Origin: Paracoccaceae bacterium
Lineage (GTDB): Bacteria; Pseudomonadota; Alphaproteobacteria; Rhodobacterales; Rhodobacteraceae
Direction: 5' to 3'
Length of the DNA: 6,163 nt
Assembly: GCA_023134935.1 (NCBI GenBank)
Contig: JAGLUD010000045.1
Location: forward strand, 1-6,163
This document shows positions 1 to 5,794 of this stretch, one piece after another. Positions within the stretch are counted from its first letter, which is position 1, and every line of letters begins with the position of its first letter. Under the pieces are notes generated by a model that was not told the origin of the DNA, did no database searches, and saw nothing but the letters and a program-made list of their open reading frames with translations. The position numbers and the translations under genes were made by a program.

Positions 1-363
1 GTTAACGGGTGCGGATGGATCTGTTGGCGTTATGCGGACGGGCAGGGTGATGCGGCCTTTGTAACCAATGGACACGAGGCCGTAGGTTTCGAACACATGC
101 GGGGTGGGCCAGTCGATTTCGACGTTCGCGATGTTGGTGGAGCCGCCCCAATCGAAAAACGGTGGAATTCCGGCGGGGCCGGGGGTGCGCCAATAGGTTT
201 TCCAACCCTCCTTCAGGTCAAAATCGATGGCGGTTTGATAGCTGCCGTCGTTTAGGCGCCAGCCGTTCAGGAATTCTACATTGCCATAGATTTCTTCCGC
301 GCGAACGGTGGCGGGCAAAAACATGGCGGCTATTATCAAAGTTTTCATCATTTGCATTAACAT
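1..363 (-). CDS. DsbD N-terminal (alpha) domain protein, exported, 3' end missing
   Basis: Reading the minus strand from ATG at 363 gives 121 residues open to the window edge. Residues 1-22 form a signal peptide (hydrophobic IIAAMFLP, then ATVRA before EE), so the product is periplasmic. The mature part matches what I know of the DsbD N-terminal domain: GWKTYWRTPGPAGIPP at 53-68, then FDW, WPTP at 85-88 and SIGYKG at 98-103. In DsbD this domain passes electrons to periplasmic thiol-disulfide proteins. No cysteine occurs in the visible 121 residues, so any redox pair must lie in the missing part or be absent. In Rhodobacterales a short stand-alone DsbD-N protein commonly sits beside yqgE, which fits. 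The start is uncertain: ATG codons also lie at 357, 351 and 348, and none has a good Shine-Dalgarno. A stop at 388-390 limits upstream extension. Confidence 0.85.
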   Translation of the reverse strand, partial: MLMQMMKTLIIAAMFLPATVRAEEIYGNVEFLNGWRLNDGSYQTAIDFDLKEGWKTYWRTPGPAGIPPFFDWGGSTNIANVEIDWPTPHVFETYGLVSIGYKGRITLPVRITPTDPSAPVN

Positions 364-445
364 AGGGATGAATTCTGAAAGGAAAAGTCACTTTCTAGCG
401 AGGGGTTGGCTTGTAAAGTCGCGCGCGGAGGGGCATCTTTAGAAT

Positions 446-1027
446 ATGAGTAAAACATTAGTAGAAGAACTGCCATTTCTGGACGGAAAATTTCTGGTTG
501 CAATGCCGGGGATGGGGGACCCGCGTTTTGATCGCGCGGTGATATTTATGTGTGCGCACACGCCTGAAGGGGCGATGGGGTTGATGATAAATCGACCTGC
601 GCACCAGTTGGAATTTGCGGAATTGATGGAGCAGTTGGGGATTGAAGGCGAGGATGCCGCCAACGGACCGCAGGTGCTGTTTGGCGGGCCTGTGGAACAC
701 GGGCGTGGATTTGTGTTGCACTCCACCGATTACTTCACCAAGGGTGGGACCATGGCGATTAGCGATGATTTTGGTATGACCGCGACGATGGATGTTTTGC
801 AGGATATGGCTGACGGCAAAGGGCCAGACAAGCGGTTGTTATCGCTTGGGTATTCTGGCTGGGGTCCAGGGCAGTTGGAATCGGAAATTCAGGATAACGG
901 CTGGCTTATCTGCGATGCCAGCCCCGAGATTGTGTTCAATATCCCGTGGGGAAAAAAGTGGAATGCCGCGATGAGCAGTCTTGGCTTTGACCCTGCGATG
1001 TTGTCTGCTGAGGGCGGCCGCGCCTAG
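446..1027 (+). CDS. yqgE: YqgE/AlgH family protein (UPF0301)
   Basis: A 193-residue protein of the usual length for this family. Conserved blocks are visible in order: LDGKFLVAMPGMGDPRF at 12-28, GAMGLMINRP at 42-51, FGGPVEHGRGFVLHS at 79-93, and GYSGWGPGQLESEI at 135-148 followed by the invariant-looking W153. It has no signal peptide or membrane segment and is predicted to be cytoplasmic. The biochemical role of the family is not established; the AlgH name comes from a link to alginate regulation in Pseudomonas, which should not be transferred here. GGAGGGG at 427-433 is the likely ribosome binding site, 12 bases before ATG, slightly far. The gene is divergent from the DsbD-N gene and convergent with tsaC, overlapping it by four bases. 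Confidence 0.95.
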   Translation: MSKTLVEELPFLDGKFLVAMPGMGDPRFDRAVIFMCAHTPEGAMGLMINRPAHQLEFAELMEQLGIEGEDAANGPQVLFGGPVEHGRGFVLHSTDYFTKGGTMAISDDFGMTATMDVLQDMADGKGPDKRLLSLGYSGWGPGQLESEIQDNGWLICDASPEIVFNIPWGKKWNAAMSSLGFDPAMLSAEGGRA

Positions 1028-1959
1028 CTGGCCGCGCGTTCTAATCTGTCATTGATGGCGAGGCCTAGGCCTGTGTTTGGAATCGGGGCCACAGCGATTC
1101 GCGCGGCGATTTTATCTAGAGCATGCAGATGGGCAAAGAGGTTGGCAGCAGCCTCGGTCAGGTCACGATTTTGCGACAGGTTTAGGGATGGCGCGTTGAA
1201 ATTATGCGGACCGAAGGCGAGCCAAGCCTCATTCGGTTCTGGGGCTTCGGCATTTAGTCGCAGCATGGCTTTTGGGGCGTAGTGAGATTTCAATTGTCCC
1301 GGTGCTGTGATTGTTGCGTCTGTGTTTTGACTAATTTCTTTTCGTAGAACGGCGTCAATCAGTTCCAGCGGTAGACCGCCGGCGCGGAGCAGGACAGGGC
1401 CATTGTTGAAGCCGACGATGGTGGATTCGAGGCCGACATCGCAGCGCCCGCCGTCTATCACAGCCGCGATCTTACCGGACAGGCTATCTAGTACATGGCC
1501 TGCCGTTGTTGGGCTGATCTTGCCTGATGGATTGGCGGAAGGTGCGGCGAGAGGGCCGCCGAATTCTTTTAGCAATTTCTGGGCAATCGGATTTGCGGGG
1601 ATTCGGACCGCCACGGTGCCGAGGCCAGCCGTGACCAGATCTGACAAACCGCTTTCGCCGCGTGTTGGCAGGACCAAGGTCAACGGTCCAGGCCAGAATG
1701 CGGCTGCCAGCGCGCGGGCTTCGGACGGTATCTCGGCGATTTCTTCGACGGCGGCGATGTCTGCGACGTGCACAATTAGCGGGTTGAATTGCGGGCGTGA
1801 TTTGGCTGCAAAAATGCCTGCGACGGCTCGGTCGTTGCGGGCGTCAGCGCCAAGGCCGTAGACCGTTTCGGTCGGAAATGCGACCAGTTCACCGCTGCGC
1901 AGAATGGCGGCGGCGGCGGGGATATCCTTTGGACCTAATCTTTGTGTGCTACCGACCAT
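1024..1959 (-). CDS. tsaC: L-threonylcarbamoyladenylate synthase (TsaC/Sua5 long form)
   Basis: This enzyme makes threonylcarbamoyl-AMP from threonine, bicarbonate and ATP, the first step of the t6A37 modification of ANN-decoding tRNAs, in the cytoplasm. From ATG at 1959 the product is 311 residues. The YrdC-type domain covers about 8-205: PTETVYGLG at 29-37, KSRPQFNPL at 53-61 with H64 nearby, PSANPSG at 140-146 and ESTIV at 178-182. A linker GQLKSHYAPK at 211-220 leads into the Sua5 C-terminal domain, ending in GLGLAINDRLERAAS, so this is the two-domain Sua5 form rather than the short TsaC. The open frame extends to 2064 but has no convincing start there and would run into the dehydrogenase. 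GGAAGA at 1971-1976 (minus strand) is a plausible ribosome binding site 11 bases from the chosen ATG. Confidence 0.94.
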   Translation of the reverse strand: MVGSTQRLGPKDIPAAAAILRSGELVAFPTETVYGLGADARNDRAVAGIFAAKSRPQFNPLIVHVADIAAVEEIAEIPSEARALAAAFWPGPLTLVLPTRGESGLSDLVTAGLGTVAVRIPANPIAQKLLKEFGGPLAAPSANPSGKISPTTAGHVLDSLSGKIAAVIDGGRCDVGLESTIVGFNNGPVLLRAGGLPLELIDAVLRKEISQNTDATITAPGQLKSHYAPKAMLRLNAEAPEPNEAWLAFGPHNFNAPSLNLSQNRDLTEAAANLFAHLHALDKIAARIAVAPIPNTGLGLAINDRLERAAS

Positions 1960-2048
1960 TTGACGCTGCGTCTTCCATGTTTGATGTTTGCAGTGCAGCA
2001 ATAACTGAACTAATGTCGCTTGGCAAAGAACAAAAATAGGGGTCCCAA
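1960..2048. promoter_or_regulatory. Divergent intergenic region with two short inverted repeats
   Basis: These 89 bases separate the start codons of tsaC and the acyl-CoA dehydrogenase and must hold both transcription starts. Two small dyads are seen: GACGC-T-GCGTC at 1962-1972, directly before the tsaC start, and TTGC-N6-GCAA at 1988-2001. For the dehydrogenase, TTGCAG at 1988-1993 and TAATGT at 2011-2016 are 17 bases apart and could be a weak -35/-10 pair; each matches only three of six consensus positions. If so, the second dyad would overlap the -35 box, a usual repressor position. This assignment is inference. A good Shine-Dalgarno, AGGGG at 2038-2042, lies six bases before ATG 2049. Confidence 0.3.
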
Positions 2049-3764
2049 ATGGCGTATCGCGCACCGGTCAACGAAATGATGTTTTATCTAGAGAAAGTTC
2101 TGGATTCAGGGCGGATTTCAAGCACCGAGAAGTTTGCCGAGGCTACTGGCGAGATGACCGAAGCGATCCTTGGCGAAGCTGCACGATTATCTGAAGAAAT
2201 TCTCGCACCGTTGAATGTTGCAGGCGATTTGCATCCTGCAAAATTGGAAAATGGGGTCACGCGATGCTCCCCTGGGTTTGACGCTGGCTATAAAGCGATT
2301 GCTGAAGGTGGCTGGGTTGGCATGGCTGGCGCCCCTGAATTTGGCGGCATGGGATTGCCACTAGCGTTGACGTCATGCGTTGGCGAGATGATGAGCAGCG
2401 CGTGTCTGTCGCTGTCGCTGAACCCGCTTATGACGCAGGGCCAGATCGAGGCGCTGGAGCATCATGCGAGTGACGAGCTTAAGGCGCTGTACCTGCCGAA
2501 GTTGATTTCGGGGCAGTGGACGGGGACGATGAACCTGACGGAGGCGGGGGCTGGATCCGATGTCGGGGCGTTGCGTGCTAAGGCCGAGGATAATGGTGAT
2601 GGTACCTACGCGGTGACCGGCCAGAAGATTTTCATTAGCTGGGGCGATCACGATATCGCCGAGAATATATGCCATCTGGTTTTGGCACGTTTGCCGAATG
2701 CGGTGGCGGGAACAAAGGGTATCAGCTTGTTTCTGGTCCCGAAGTATTTGCTGGATGCTGAAGGTAATCCCGGTGTGGCGAACAATGCGAGTGCGATTAG
2801 CCTTGAACATAAAATGGGGCTTCATGGATCGCCGACCGCGATTATGGAATTTGCGGGCGCGACTGGCTGGATGATCGGGGCCGAGGGTGGTGGCATGGCT
2901 GCCATGTTTACAATGATGAATAATGCGCGAATTGGTGTCGGGATTCAGGGCCTGAGCCAAGCCGAGGCAGCCACGCAAAAGGCGTTAGAATATGCGTCTG
3001 AGCGCAAACAAGGCCGCAGTCCTATTGAGGGCGGAACAGGGACTATTTTGGACCACGCTGATGTGCGGCGGAACATCATGACGATGAAAACGATGACATC
3101 CGCAGCGCGAGCGATTATTCTGGATGCGGCGGTCAGCACAGACTTGTCCAAAAGTTTGAGTGGTGACGCCGCGAGCGCGCAAGCCGCACGCGCAGCGTTT
3201 CTAACACCGATCGCCAAGGCTTTTGGCACTGATACCGGCTGCGAGGTGGCCGAGATTGGCGTGCAGGTGCATGGCGGGATGGGGTATATTGAAGAAACTG
3301 GCGCGGCGCAATTTTATCGCGACGTACGCGTCACCGCGATTTACGAGGGCACAAATGGCATTCAAGCCATGGATATGGTTGGCCGTAAATTGATGGATGG
3401 CGGCGTGGCGGCATTTGCATTGCTGAACGAAATTAGCCTGACGGCGGCGTTGGCTGAAACCACAGCCCCCGACTTGGCGGCATTTCTAGCAGGTGCAGAA
3501 ATGAGCCTTAACGCAACAACCCACTGGATGGTTGATGCGCCGATGAATGACAGATTTGCAGGGGCGGCTCCGTTCTTGCGGGCGTTTGCGCTGGCGCTTG
3601 GCGGGCACTATTTGTTGAAGGCTGCGATGGTGGATGCCAGCCGTATGCCGTTCGCTCGATTCCATATTCGTCAAACAATGCAACAGGTTGATGCGCTTTG
3701 TAGTGCGGCGCGGGAAGGGGCCTCGACCCTTTATGCGCTGGATGCTGAAGCGCTTGGTGCTTAA
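2049..3764 (+). CDS. Acyl-CoA dehydrogenase, long form with C-terminal extension, DmdC-like
   Basis: An FAD-dependent enzyme that introduces the alpha-beta double bond into an acyl-CoA, passing electrons to ETF. The 571 residues exceed the ~380-400 of classical family members. An N-terminal extension reaches about residue 40. The core shows GGWVGMAGAPEFGGMGLP at 87-104, NLTEAGAGSDVG at 162-173, NNARIGVGIQGLSQAEAA near 291-308, and QVHGGMGYIEETGA at 406-419. IYEGTNGIQAMD at 431-442 places E433 where medium-chain dehydrogenases have the catalytic glutamate. About 445-571 is the C-terminal extension found in the long subfamily, which includes 3-methylmercaptopropionyl-CoA dehydrogenase DmdC of DMSP demethylation. 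No dmdB or dmdD lies in the window, so the substrate remains open; several such paralogues occur in Roseobacters. Start ATG is set by AGGGG six bases upstream. It probably forms an operon with the following hydrolase. Confidence 0.95.
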   Translation: MAYRAPVNEMMFYLEKVLDSGRISSTEKFAEATGEMTEAILGEAARLSEEILAPLNVAGDLHPAKLENGVTRCSPGFDAGYKAIAEGGWVGMAGAPEFGGMGLPLALTSCVGEMMSSACLSLSLNPLMTQGQIEALEHHASDELKALYLPKLISGQWTGTMNLTEAGAGSDVGALRAKAEDNGDGTYAVTGQKIFISWGDHDIAENICHLVLARLPNAVAGTKGISLFLVPKYLLDAEGNPGVANNASAISLEHKMGLHGSPTAIMEFAGATGWMIGAEGGGMAAMFTMMNNARIGVGIQGLSQAEAATQKALEYASERKQGRSPIEGGTGTILDHADVRRNIMTMKTMTSAARAIILDAAVSTDLSKSLSGDAASAQAARAAFLTPIAKAFGTDTGCEVAEIGVQVHGGMGYIEETGAAQFYRDVRVTAIYEGTNGIQAMDMVGRKLMDGGVAAFALLNEISLTAALAETTAPDLAAFLAGAEMSLNATTHWMVDAPMNDRFAGAAPFLRAFALALGGHYLLKAAMVDASRMPFARFHIRQTMQQVDALCSAAREGASTLYALDAEALGA

Positions 3765-3769
3765 GGAAA
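3763..3769 (+). promoter_or_regulatory. Ribosome binding site overlapping the upstream stop codon
   Basis: AAGGAAA begins inside the TAA stop (3762-3764) of the dehydrogenase, and its AGGA core is nine bases before ATG 3777. This arrangement favours translational coupling of the two genes and supports the chosen hydrolase start. Confidence 0.75.
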
Positions 3770-3776
3770 CCGTGAC

Positions 3777-4799
3777 ATGATACATTTCCCCCACACGGAA
3801 CCACCGAGCGAAGGTGAGGCCATTGAAGTGGCCGAAGGGGTTCTGTGGTTGCGTATGCCGTTACCTATGCGGCTTGACCACGTTAACGTTTATGCATTGG
3901 ACGATGGCGACAGTTGGACGGTGATTGATACAGGGTTCAACAGTAAGCGCGGGCGTGAGATTTGGGAAAAACTGATGGCAGGTCCACTGAAGGGCAAACC
4001 AATATCGCGGGTATTGGTGACGCATCATCACCCCGATCACGTCGGCATGGCGGGCTGGTTGCAATCGGACCACGGCGCGGAGTTGTGGACGACACGCACG
4101 GCGTGGCTGTTTTCGCGGATGTTGACGCTGGATGTGCAGTCGGCTTTGACGGAAGAAACGTTGGCTTTTTATCGCGCTGCAGGGATGGGCGGGGCGGTTT
4201 ATGATAAACGTAAGGCTGAGCGACCGTTTAATTTTTCAGACGTGGTTGCCCCGATGCCGTTGGGTTTTCAGCGGATCAAGCAGGGTGACGTATTGACCAT
4301 TGGCGGACGTCGTTGGGAAGTACATATCGGGCATGGGCATGCGCCGGAACATGCAACGCTGTGGTCGCTGGATGATGATCTCGTGATTTCGGGCGATCAG
4401 ATAATAGCGGGGATTTCATCTAATCTTGGGGTTTATGCGACGGAACCGGACGCTGATCCGGTAGGTGATTGGCTTGAGAGTTGCGAACGGCTGGGCGCTA
4501 TGGCGCATGAAAAGCATTTCGTTTTACCGGGGCATAAGCTGCCATTCACCGGTTTGCCGGATCGGATGACGCAGTTGATAGAGAACCACCATAGCGCGTT
4601 GATACGATTGGAAAATCACCTTGAATTGCCACAGACAGCAGCGGAGTGTTTCGCACCGTTATTCAAACGCACCATCGGTGAGGGCGAATACGGCTTAGCA
4701 TTGGTGGAGGCTTACGGGCATCTTAACCACCTACACCAAAGCGGGAAAATCCGGCGTGAACGGCGCGAAGACGACGCGTGGCTTTGGCAGAAGTCCTAA
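3777..4799 (+). CDS. Metallo-beta-lactamase-fold hydrolase
   Basis: A 340-residue cytoplasmic protein without signal peptide. The zinc ligands can be read directly: HHHPDH at 83-88 (H83, H85, D87, H88 in the HxHxDH pattern), H188 in GHGHAPEH, D207 in ISGDQ and H253 in LPGHKLPFTG. This is the full binuclear set of the glyoxalase II/LACTB2-like branch, so the enzyme should be active. The C-terminal part (about 265-340) is helical and charged, resembling the winged-helix-like tail of LACTB2-type members. Known relatives hydrolyse thioesters, phosphodiesters or lactones; the substrate cannot be read from sequence. The start lies 12 bases after the acyl-CoA dehydrogenase stop, and the ribosome binding site overlaps that stop, so it probably acts in the same pathway, perhaps on an acyl thioester. 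That last step is inference. Confidence 0.93.
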   Translation: MIHFPHTEPPSEGEAIEVAEGVLWLRMPLPMRLDHVNVYALDDGDSWTVIDTGFNSKRGREIWEKLMAGPLKGKPISRVLVTHHHPDHVGMAGWLQSDHGAELWTTRTAWLFSRMLTLDVQSALTEETLAFYRAAGMGGAVYDKRKAERPFNFSDVVAPMPLGFQRIKQGDVLTIGGRRWEVHIGHGHAPEHATLWSLDDDLVISGDQIIAGISSNLGVYATEPDADPVGDWLESCERLGAMAHEKHFVLPGHKLPFTGLPDRMTQLIENHHSALIRLENHLELPQTAAECFAPLFKRTIGEGEYGLALVEAYGHLNHLHQSGKIRRERREDDAWLWQKS

Positions 4800-4825
4800 G
4801 CGACGACGAAGGGCCGCAGGTAATC

Positions 4826-4865
4826 CTGCTTTCATTCGTGCTGTTTTCATGCCAAACCATGAAAA
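4826..4865. repeat. Short direct repeat and inverted repeat ahead of ctaH
   Basis: CTGCTTTCAT at 4826-4835 recurs as CTGTTTTCAT at 4841-4850 (nine of ten identical, 15-base period). The second copy also forms a perfect inverted repeat, TTTTCATG (4844-4851) with CATGAAAA (4858-4865) around a six-base spacer. No U-tract follows on either strand, so it is not a typical terminator. It lies about 20 bases before the oxidase subunit start and could be an operator or leader hairpin, or chance in AT-rich spacer. Confidence 0.35.
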
Positions 4866-4875
4866 ACATAAAAAC

Positions 4876-4881
4876 GGGAGA
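4876..4881 (+). promoter_or_regulatory. Ribosome binding site of ctaH
   Basis: GGGAGA, whose GGAG core ends six bases before ATG 4887. It supports translation of the 44-codon frame, which is short enough to be dropped by length filters. Confidence 0.75.
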
Positions 4882-4886
4882 GTACA

Positions 4887-5021
4887 ATGTCTGATCACGA
4901 ACATGGTTCAATGGATGTCTACGACCAAGAGAAAACCTACAACGGCTTTCTGAAGCTTGGCAAATGGACCGCAATTATTTGCATAGCAATTGTGGCGTTT
5001 CTGGCCCTCACCAGCACCTAA
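4887..5021 (+). CDS. ctaH: aa3-type cytochrome c oxidase subunit IV (44 residues)
   Basis: The small fourth subunit of the alphaproteobacterial aa3-type cytochrome c oxidase, a single-helix inner-membrane protein that packs against the catalytic subunits. In Paracoccus it is reported as dispensable for activity. The 44 residues have the family layout: a His- and acid-rich head (MSDHEHGSMDV, as in the KHGEMD stretch of the Paracoccus protein), a YNGFLKLGKW junction at 18-27 matching the family F-x-G-F-I-K region, then one membrane helix at about 27-42 (IICIAIVAFLALTS). A good ribosome binding site precedes it and an intrinsic terminator follows, so it is probably transcribed alone or at the end of the operon from the dehydrogenase. 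The gene for this subunit often lies apart from the main cta cluster, as here. The longer frame overlapping it on the plus strand (from 4756) is a shadow. Confidence 0.92.
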   Translation: MSDHEHGSMDVYDQEKTYNGFLKLGKWTAIICIAIVAFLALTST

Positions 5022-5046
5022 TATGGTGACGCATATGTGATGATTG

Positions 5047-5074
5047 GGCGCCAAATTCTGGCGCCTTTTCTTTT
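5047..5074 (+). terminator. Intrinsic terminator after ctaH
   Basis: A 7-bp perfect stem, GGCGCCA (5047-5053) with TGGCGCC (5059-5065), a five-base loop AATTC, and a tail TTTTCTTTT at 5066-5074. It begins 25 bases after the ctaH stop. No U-tract exists in the opposite direction, so it acts on plus-strand transcripts. Confidence 0.9.
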
Positions 5075-5100
5075 GGTGTTTCCCTTATAGATGTTATTGT
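5073..5100 (+). promoter_or_regulatory. Possible promoter for the first lipoprotein gene
   Basis: After the ctaH terminator a new promoter is needed before 5133. TTGGTG at 5073-5078 and TATTGT at 5095-5100, 16 bases apart, are the best pair I see, with three and four of six consensus matches. It would give a leader of about 25 bases. It overlaps the terminator tail. Weak evidence. Confidence 0.2.
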
Positions 5101-5121
5101 CTACGTTCGTCTGACATTTTC

Positions 5122-5128
5122 AGGAGGG
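5122..5128 (+). promoter_or_regulatory. Strong Shine-Dalgarno deciding a GTG start
   Basis: AGGAGGG with its AGGAGG core five bases before GTG 5133. This near-ideal site selects the GTG over the later in-frame ATG codons, and it places the lipoprotein signal correctly at the N-terminus. Confidence 0.85.
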
Positions 5129-5132
5129 TGCT

Positions 5133-5726
5133 GTGTTTAAGCTTCGCACATTTATATCAATTATTTCACTTGTTGTATTGATGGCCTGCGAAGGGTCAGA
5201 GCGAAATGCACCGATTGCTTCTTCTATGGAAATTCAAGCAGCGGCATACGTAAGCCCGTTGCCTAATTCGATAACGCTTTTAACTATGGTTAAGGCGAGC
5301 GGCGATTTTGGCGAGCATTCGGGCATATTGATCAACGCATCGCAGCAGGTATTGTATGATCCTGCTGGAACGTTTCGGCATTCAACCAGCCCAAATGCGC
5401 GTGATGTGAATTATGGCATGCATCCTGCGATGGTGGATTATTACAAGTCCTACCATGCGCGGTACGGGTATTATGTGGTCGCACAGGAAATTCAGGTCTC
5501 GCCGGAGATCGCAGAGCTGGTTTTTCAACGTGCGATAGCCCAAGGAGAGACAGCGAAATTGCGGTGCGGTATTGCGGTTTCGTCCGTCTTGAACGGGCTG
5601 CCGATGTTCGCGGATATCCGGACGACCTATTATCCAGGGAAAATTATGGACAGTTTCGCCGAGGTTCCAAACGTGTCGACCACGTACGTTTACGAGGATG
5701 ACGATGGCCAAAATTTGGATGGTTAA
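5133..5726 (+). CDS. Uncharacterised lipoprotein, possible LRAT/NlpC-like cysteine hydrolase
   Basis: 197 residues from a GTG start. Residues 1-19 are a lipoprotein signal (MFKLR, a hydrophobic stretch, then lipobox LMAC with C19 as the lipidated cysteine). The next residue is E20, so the protein could go to the outer membrane. No named family is recognised with certainty; I recall similar unnamed proteins in Rhodobacterales. The body shows GEHSGILIN at 60-68, a beta strand with H62, then VLYDPAGTFRH at 73-83, and KLRCGIAVSSVLNGLP at 142-157, where C145 starts a helix. His in a strand followed later by Cys at a helix start is the order in permuted NlpC/P60 and LRAT-like enzymes, which cut peptides or acyl bonds. 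That assignment is inference from motif order only. The tail is acidic (YEDDDGQN). It follows a terminator, so it probably has its own promoter, and lies 67 bases before a second lipoprotein gene. Confidence 0.85.
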   Translation: MFKLRTFISIISLVVLMACEGSERNAPIASSMEIQAAAYVSPLPNSITLLTMVKASGDFGEHSGILINASQQVLYDPAGTFRHSTSPNARDVNYGMHPAMVDYYKSYHARYGYYVVAQEIQVSPEIAELVFQRAIAQGETAKLRCGIAVSSVLNGLPMFADIRTTYYPGKIMDSFAEVPNVSTTYVYEDDDGQNLDG

Positions 5727-5767
5727 GTGGAATTGTTAGGATTTAATTAACATTTTAGACGCATTGT

Positions 5768-5794
5768 CGAGGTTTTCGGAAGGTGAAAACCTCG
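5768..5794 (+). promoter_or_regulatory. Perfect 10-bp hairpin with the Shine-Dalgarno in its loop
   Basis: CGAGGTTTTC (5768-5777) and GAAAACCTCG (5785-5794) are exact reverse complements around a seven-base loop GGAAGGT. The loop contains GGAAGG, the only good ribosome binding site for the GTG start at 5794, and the 3' arm ends on the first base of that start codon. No U-run follows, so it is not an ordinary terminator. It could present or hide the binding site in the mRNA, stabilise the mRNA 5' end, or be a DNA operator; the sequence alone does not decide. Confidence 0.7.

Noticed and set aside
440..445. TAGAAT directly before the yqgE start as a -10 box
   Set aside because: Transcription would begin inside the coding region and no -35-like element lies 16-18 bases upstream.
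1403..1861. A 152-codon plus-strand open frame opposite tsaC
   Set aside because: It mirrors conserved YrdC-domain codons on the other strand and its translation matches no family pattern I know.
1960..2064. An N-terminal extension of tsaC by 35 residues to 2064
   Set aside because: The extra residues do not resemble the family N-terminus, lack a ribosome binding site and would overlap the dehydrogenase start.
2373..2978. A 201-codon minus-strand open frame inside the dehydrogenase gene
   Set aside because: It is entirely antisense to clear catalytic-domain sequence, its translation is basic and low in recognisable motifs, and it has no ribosome binding site; a by-product of codon bias.
4844..4872. 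TTTTCA-N17-CATAAA as a ctaH promoter
   Set aside because: Each box matches four of six positions, but the transcription start would fall on or after the ribosome binding site at 4876-4881.
4756..4953. A 65-codon plus-strand frame running from the hydrolase end into ctaH
   Set aside because: It overlaps two better supported genes in a different frame, and its translation is rich in Arg/Lys with no sensible domain.
5743..5750. TTAATTAA palindrome between the two lipoprotein genes
   Set aside because: An isolated eight-base AT palindrome in AT-rich spacer with no partner or convincing promoter boxes around it.
5764..5793. A TTG start ten codons upstream for the small lipoprotein
   Set aside because: No Shine-Dalgarno lies before it and it would push the lipoprotein signal ten residues in; GTG 5794 has GGAAGG and gives a normal signal peptide.
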